Source of the DNA: Armatimonadota bacterium
GTDB taxonomy: Bacteria; Armatimonadota; Chthonomonadetes; Chthonomonadales; CAJBBX01
Length of the DNA stretch: 64,000 nt
Direction of reading: 5' to 3'
Assembly: GCA_026392115.1 (NCBI GenBank)
Contig: JAPLCQ010000032.1
Location: 1-64,000, forward strand
Shown: piece by piece, positions 60,271 to 64,000 of the stretch
How positions within the stretch are numbered: position 1 is the stretch's first letter
Layout of the letters: every line of letters begins with the position of its first letter
Position numbers and translations under genes: made by a program
Notes under the pieces: generated by a model
Told to the model about the DNA's origin: nothing
Seen by the model: the letters and a program-made list of their open reading frames with translations, nothing else
Databases searched by the model: none

Positions 60271-63013
60271 GGTTCTTCGGGCCGGGGACCGCCTTCAGGT
60301 CCCCGGCCACGAAGGTCGACCACCCGTCGGCCTTGACCACACGCCGGTAGGCCGCCGTCACCTCCGCCGCAGTCAACAGCCGTAGCCGCGCCTCGTACCG
60401 GGCATCCCAAGCGAAGGTTCTGCCGATCAACTCGTTGGCCGATAGGTCCGCTGCCAGAGCGCGGTCATCGGATCGCTGTACCTCGCGGCTGTCCAGCATT
60501 CCGCCCACCGCCTTGGCGACCTCCTCCCGCGTGAAGCCGTCGCGGTCGGCTCGCGCCAGCTCCTCGGCCGCGGCCTGCTTCAGCCGAGCCAGGTTCTGCG
60601 GCGCGCAGATGGCGTAGGCCGTGAGCCGCGCGCTGTCGTCCTCGGGCGGCGCCAGCAGGTAGGCGTAGACGCTGTAGCTGAGCCCCTCCTTCTCGCGGAT
60701 GCGCGCGCCGAGCCGCGAGTCGAGATCGCCGCCGCCGAGGATGTAGGCCGCGACCGACAGGGCGGGGAAGTCCGGCGAGGCGTCGGACATGCGGATCGGC
60801 TGGCAGACGAACGTGGCGGCGCTGGGCTTGTCCGCCAGGTCGCGCTCCTGCCGCGCGGGCTTCGTGTCGACATAGGGGCGGGCGATGCGCACCGCCGTCG
60901 TCGGTGTCCGCCATTCGCCCAGCTCCCTGGCGATGACCTGCGTGGCCGCGTCGGGCTCGAAGTCGCCCACCAGCGCCACCGAACATGTCTGGGCGCCCAG
61001 CAACGCCCGGTGCAGCGACCGCAGGCGCTCCGGCGTCGCCGCGCGCGTTGCCGCCAGCGCCTCGTCGACGGTGAGCTGGCGGCGCACGTCGCCCGCCGGG
61101 TAGGGCGCCAGAAACCGCCTGAGCATCAGCGTGGCCACGGCGTCGGGGTCGTCGCGCTGCTGCTGCAGCGTCGCGATCCGCTCCTGCTGCAGCGCCTTCA
61201 GCTCGGAGGGCGGGAACGACGGCCGACGGAGCGCCTCGGCCAGGAGCCGGATGCACCCCGCCAGGCGCTCGCGCGCGGTCTCCACGTTGGCCGTCAGCGT
61301 GCCCCCCGTCACGGAGACGCTCATCCGCGCCATGAGCAGGTCCTGCGCGTCCTCAATCTGCTGTCGGGTCCTGCCGGCGGCGCCCCGCAGCAGCAGTTCG
61401 CCCATGAGCGTCGCGTCGGTCTGCTTGCCCTGCAGCGCCTGCTGCGATCCGAAGCGCAGCGTCAGCGCCAGGTGAGCCCGGCGCCCGCGCGTCCGCTTGG
61501 GCAGCATGGCCAGCCGCACCAGACCCGCCTTGCGCCGTAAGGTATGGCTCTCGATGGCGTCGGGCGTCGGGTCGAATGTGTCGCCGTCGGAAGCCGCTGC
61601 GGAGGGCCGGAGCCCCTTCAGCTCGGTTTCCGGTTCGGGCCGCGCGGGAATGCTCACCTGTTCGACGCGCTTGCCCGGGACGTAGAGGCCCACGGTCCGG
61701 TTGGCGCGGCGCAGGTACCGGTCCGCCACCTCGGCAACGGAGCGCCGCGTCACGGCCCGCAGGCGGTCGCGATGCAGGAAGATGAGCCGCCAGTCGCCCA
61801 TGGCGATCCACTCGCTCAGCTCGAGGCCCACGTCCGTGGATGAGGCCAGCCGCAGTTCCATCTCCTTGAGCAGGCGCGCCTTGCCTCGCGCGACCTCGGC
61901 CTGCGTGGGAGGCGCCGCGCGGAGCCCCTCCAGGGCGGCCAGCATGGCGTGCCGCGCCTTCTCCAATCCCGCCTCGCTCCGGATCTCCGCCGAGAAGGTC
62001 AACGTGCCGGGATCGCGCATCTGGTAGGCGCCGCCACCTACCGACGCCGCCAGGCCGGTCGCCACCAGAGCCTTGTAGAGCCGCCCCGACGGCGTGTCCG
62101 CGAGGATCAGCGCGAGAACGTCGATGGAGGCATAGTCTCGGTGTGCGCCCGAGGGGACGTGGTAGGCCGCCGCCACGCCGGGCACCCCGCCGGCACGGCG
62201 CAGCGTCACGGTGCGCTCGCCGTCCTGCGGCGGCTCGGCGGTATAGTCCGGCCACAGGACCCGGCTGGGCCGCGGGATGGGGGCGAACGACTTCTGGACC
62301 AGCGCCAGCGCGCGTTCGGCAACGAACCGGCCTGTGACGAGCAGCACGGCGTTGCTGGGCTGGTAGTGCCGCTGGTAGAACTGCCGCAGCCGCTCAATGG
62401 GCACGTTCTCGATGTCCGACCGCGCCCCGATGGTGTCCTTGCCGTAGTTGTGCCACAGGTAGGCGGTGGAGAGCACCCGCTGCGACAGCACGCCCATGGG
62501 GTCGTTCTCGCCCATCTCGAACTCGTTTCGCACCACCGTCATCTCGGAGTCGAGGTCAGCCTTGGCCATGAAGGCGTTGACCATACGGTCGGCCTCCATG
62601 TCCAGCGCCCACTCCAGGTTGGCGTCGGTGGCCTTCAACGTCTCGTAGTAGTTGGTCCGGTCGTACCAGGTGGTCGCGTTGTTCTGCGCGCCCCGCGCCG
62701 TCATCTCGGGGGCCAGCTTCGGGTGCCGGGCGCTCCCCTTGAACATCAGGTGCTCAAGCAGGTGCGCCATGCCCGTTTCGCCGTACCCCTCGCTTCGCGA
62801 CCCCACCAGATAGGTGACGTTCACGGTCACCGTCGGCTGCGACCGGTCGGGGAAGAGCAGCACCCGCAGGCCATTGCGCAGCTCATACTCCGAGATGCCC
62901 TCCATCTGCCGCACGAAGCGGGGTTCGTCGGGCTGTGCCAAGATGGCCGCCGAGCACGTGAGCAGCGTCACTGCTCCGAATGCGGCGGCGAGGTTGCGGA
63001 TTAGCGACGGCAT
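60263..63013 (-). CDS. M16-family (insulinase-like) zinc peptidase, exported
   Basis: 916 residues, start with GGAGG upstream. The signal peptide is MPSLIRNLAAAFGAVTLLTC followed by SAAILAQ. GMAHLLEHLMF gives the inverted zinc motif HxxEH (His84, Glu87, His88), and the third ligand Glu lies in TVVRNEFEMGEND. It has two M16 halves of about 430 residues each, and the second has lost the HxxEH, as usual. R/Y pair at ARIREKEGLSYSVYAYL is the conserved substrate-binding segment. It probably degrades peptides outside the cytoplasm. Its last codons contain a hairpin that lies just past the convergent SPFH stop. Confidence 0.93.
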   Translation of the reverse strand: MPSLIRNLAAAFGAVTLLTCSAAILAQPDEPRFVRQMEGISEYELRNGLRVLLFPDRSQPTVTVNVTYLVGSRSEGYGETGMAHLLEHLMFKGSARHPKLAPEMTARGAQNNATTWYDRTNYYETLKATDANLEWALDMEADRMVNAFMAKADLDSEMTVVRNEFEMGENDPMGVLSQRVLSTAYLWHNYGKDTIGARSDIENVPIERLRQFYQRHYQPSNAVLLVTGRFVAERALALVQKSFAPIPRPSRVLWPDYTAEPPQDGERTVTLRRAGGVPGVAAAYHVPSGAHRDYASIDVLALILADTPSGRLYKALVATGLAASVGGGAYQMRDPGTLTFSAEIRSEAGLEKARHAMLAALEGLRAAPPTQAEVARGKARLLKEMELRLASSTDVGLELSEWIAMGDWRLIFLHRDRLRAVTRRSVAEVADRYLRRANRTVGLYVPGKRVEQVSIPARPEPETELKGLRPSAAASDGDTFDPTPDAIESHTLRRKAGLVRLAMLPKRTRGRRAHLALTLRFGSQQALQGKQTDATLMGELLLRGAAGRTRQQIEDAQDLLMARMSVSVTGGTLTANVETARERLAGCIRLLAEALRRPSFPPSELKALQQERIATLQQQRDDPDAVATLMLRRFLAPYPAGDVRRQLTVDEALAATRAATPERLRSLHRALLGAQTCSVALVGDFEPDAATQVIARELGEWRTPTTAVRIARPYVDTKPARQERDLADKPSAATFVCQPIRMSDASPDFPALSVAAYILGGGDLDSRLGARIREKEGLSYSVYAYLLAPPEDDSARLTAYAICAPQNLARLKQAAAEELARADRDGFTREEVAKAVGGMLDSREVQRSDDRALAADLSANELIGRTFAWDARYEARLRLLTAAEVTAAYRRVVKADGWSTFVAGDLKAVPGPKNPK
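60280..60308. terminator. Hairpin terminator embedded in the M16 coding sequence
   Basis: GGCCGGGGACC, GCCTTCA loop, GGTCCCCGGCC: a perfect 11-bp stem. It starts ten bases after the stop of the second SPFH gene, so it can stop that operon, while at the same time encoding the C-terminus of the M16 peptidase on the other strand (AGDLKAVPGPK). Confidence 0.7.
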
Positions 63014-63024
63014 GGGGGCGCCTC

Positions 63025-63540
63025 CTATGGGCGTGCTGAAGGCCAGTCGAGCCTCCGAACGGACTGGGCGGCGACGGACCCTCGCGATGCCGCCTGGGCT
63101 GGGGTGAGGCCGCCCGGCAGCCGCAGCCCCGGCGCGACCTCGGCCAGGGGGAGCAGCACGAAGGCGCGTTGGCCCATGCGGGGGTGCGGCAGCGTCAGCC
63201 GGTCGCCCTTGAGCCGTGTCCGGCCGAGCAGCAGCAGGTCGATGTCGATGGTGCGCGGAGCGTGGCGCGTGGGCCGATCACGTCCGCCGAGCCGCTCCAC
63301 CTGCGCGATGACGTCAAGGATGGCTGGTGCGGAAAGCTCCGTCGCCACCGCGGCCACGGCGTTCAGGTAGGCGGGCCGCTCCTCGCCGGGTGCGCCCACG
63401 TGCTCGGTCTCATACAGGCTGGAGACGGCCACCGGCTTCACGCCGCGCCGAGCCAGGCGTTCCAGCGCCAGGCACAGATGGGCCTGGCGGTCGCCCACGT
63501 TGGAGCCGAGAGAGATGTAGGCGGTGGCGGTGCGCTTCAT
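63025..63540 (-). CDS. folK: 2-amino-4-hydroxy-6-hydroxymethyldihydropteridine pyrophosphokinase
   Basis: 171 residues, normal for FolK. YISLGSNVGDRQAHL is the substrate/ATP loop, SSLYETEHVGAPGEERPAYL the family hallmark, and RHAPRTIDIDLLLLG (with the RDxDxD-like Asp pair binding Mg) the catalytic signature; LPHPRMGQRAFVLLPLAEVAP closes it. It transfers pyrophosphate from ATP to 6-hydroxymethyl-7,8-dihydropterin in folate synthesis. It lies 11 bases upstream of the M16 gene on the same strand; no other folate gene is in the window. Confidence 0.97.
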   Translation of the reverse strand: MKRTATAYISLGSNVGDRQAHLCLALERLARRGVKPVAVSSLYETEHVGAPGEERPAYLNAVAAVATELSAPAILDVIAQVERLGGRDRPTRHAPRTIDIDLLLLGRTRLKGDRLTLPHPRMGQRAFVLLPLAEVAPGLRLPGGLTPAQAASRGSVAAQSVRRLDWPSARP

Positions 63541-63581
63541 GGAAGGCCATTATGCAACCTTCTGGGCGCGGGCACAAGCAG

Positions 63582-63617
63582 AACGGCCCCCGGCGTTGCA
63601 GCGCACCGGGGGCCGTT
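63582..63617 (-). terminator. Hairpin terminator of the prepilin-like gene
   Basis: AACGGCCCCCGG and CCGGGGGCCGTT form a 12-bp stem around a 12-base loop, 15 bases past the stop at 63632. It belongs to the same sequence type as the hairpin at 32263-32293. Confidence 0.75.
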
Positions 63618-63631
63618 GAGCGGTTACGAGC

Positions 63632-64000
63632 TTACGGGAAGTCGATCAGGGCCGGATCCCAGCCGTTGCTGCAAGCATCCGCGTTCCATGCCCAGTGCAT
63701 GTCGACGTCGTTCGCCGCCGGGTTGCACTGAATCTGGCGATGGGCGCTCATGCGCATGAACTTCACGTGGCCGTCCACGAAGGAGGCGTTGTTCGCCGAG
63801 GTCTTGTGGAACGCCCACTGGCCGGAGCCGGAGTGCGGCGCGCCGGTCTGCCAGTTCTCGATCAGCATGACGCGGTTGACGGGCGCCTGGTACATGGCGA
63901 GGCCGCGCTTGCAGCGGGCCGCCAGGGCGTTGGCCAGCTTCCACTCGTAGCTGATGCCGTCAAACTTGTAGCCGAGGGCGGCCATGCGGGCCATCGACTG
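63632..64000 (-). CDS. Prepilin-like DUF1559 protein, C-terminal part
   Basis: The frame is open to the right edge; 122 codons are visible. The end has H-x10-DG in the segment FHKTSANNASFVDGHVKFMR, one residue longer than the usual H-X9-DG of DUF1559 proteins (prepilin-type processing-associated). These have an N-terminal cleavage/methylation helix, outside the window here. They form pilus-like or type II secretion-like fibres in Planctomycetota, Armatimonadota and relatives. TLIDFP-type ends (DPALIDFP) and Cys-containing loop are also usual. A good hairpin follows. Confidence 0.85.
   Translation of the reverse strand, partial: QSMARMAALGYKFDGISYEWKLANALAARCKRGLAMYQAPVNRVMLIENWQTGAPHSGSGQWAFHKTSANNASFVDGHVKFMRMSAHRQIQCNPAANDVDMHWAWNADACSNGWDPALIDFP

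Noticed and set aside
1-64000. tRNA, rRNA or known riboswitch genes
   Set aside because: No cloverleaf with a GTTCGA-type loop in an intergenic region, no rRNA-like conserved stretches and no recognised riboswitch core were found by eye.

Overview
The window is 64 kb of GC-rich bacterial chromosome with no rRNA, tRNA, CRISPR array, prophage or intact insertion sequence. The gene content points to an uncultivated Armatimonadota-like bacterium; Planctomycetota is the main alternative. The pointers are DUF1559/H-X9-DG-type prepilin, DUF1080, ThuA, NIPSNAP, WbsX/GH99-like and DUF6067-like hydrolases, Gfo/Idh/MocA and UroD-like enzymes, and a Tat-type sulfatase. This assignment is inferred from gene families, not from a marker gene.

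Layout. 1-3.4 kb (+): end of a NIPSNAP gene, ThuA-like protein, frameshifted MDR dehydrogenase, sulfatase. 3.4-6.1 kb (-): pectate-lyase-fold protein, vapBC toxin-antitoxin pair, TspO. 6.3-15.2 kb: three large glycan-degrading proteins, with a transposase remnant between the first two. 15.2-19.9 kb (+): a 435-base non-coding stretch, an EEP-family phosphatase/nuclease, then an S10 peptidase / TIM-barrel isomerase / DUF1080 operon. 20-25 kb (-): a 1660-residue GH2-type protein. 25.1-26.1 kb (-): an Rpn-family nuclease that seems to carry its own antitoxin in frame. 26.2-32.2 kb (+): PH-like membrane protein, Gfo/Idh/MocA oxidoreductase, a GNAT-GH38 fusion and a UroD-like protein in one operon from a good sigma70-type promoter.

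32.3-44.2 kb (-): subtilase with Ig-like repeats, class II aldolase, HtrA-like protease with a frameshifted anchor, LepA, a MurG-like glycosyltransferase, a TPR/TPM membrane protein and a D-aminoacylase. 44.4-47.3 kb (+): DUF6067-like hydrolase. 47.3-56.2 kb (-): FAD-dependent oxidoreductase, M24 peptidase, ferredoxin-type aldo/keto reductase and two large sensor kinases. 56.4-60.3 kb (+): ABC-2 exporter plus two SPFH proteins. 60.3-64 kb (-): M16 peptidase, FolK and the end of a prepilin-like gene.

Together the genes describe a heterotroph specialised in complex polysaccharide. Secreted lyases, hydrolases and a sulfatase open the polymer, and cytosolic mannosidase, isomerase, oxidoreductases and aldolase process the products. 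The most noteworthy points are the intragenic start inside the Rpn nuclease, the GNAT-GH38 fusion, a 7-bp tandem duplication cutting the membrane anchor off HtrA, a terminator-like hairpin inside the coding sequence of the opposing M16 gene, and a 17-bp perfect hairpin inside the TPM gene.
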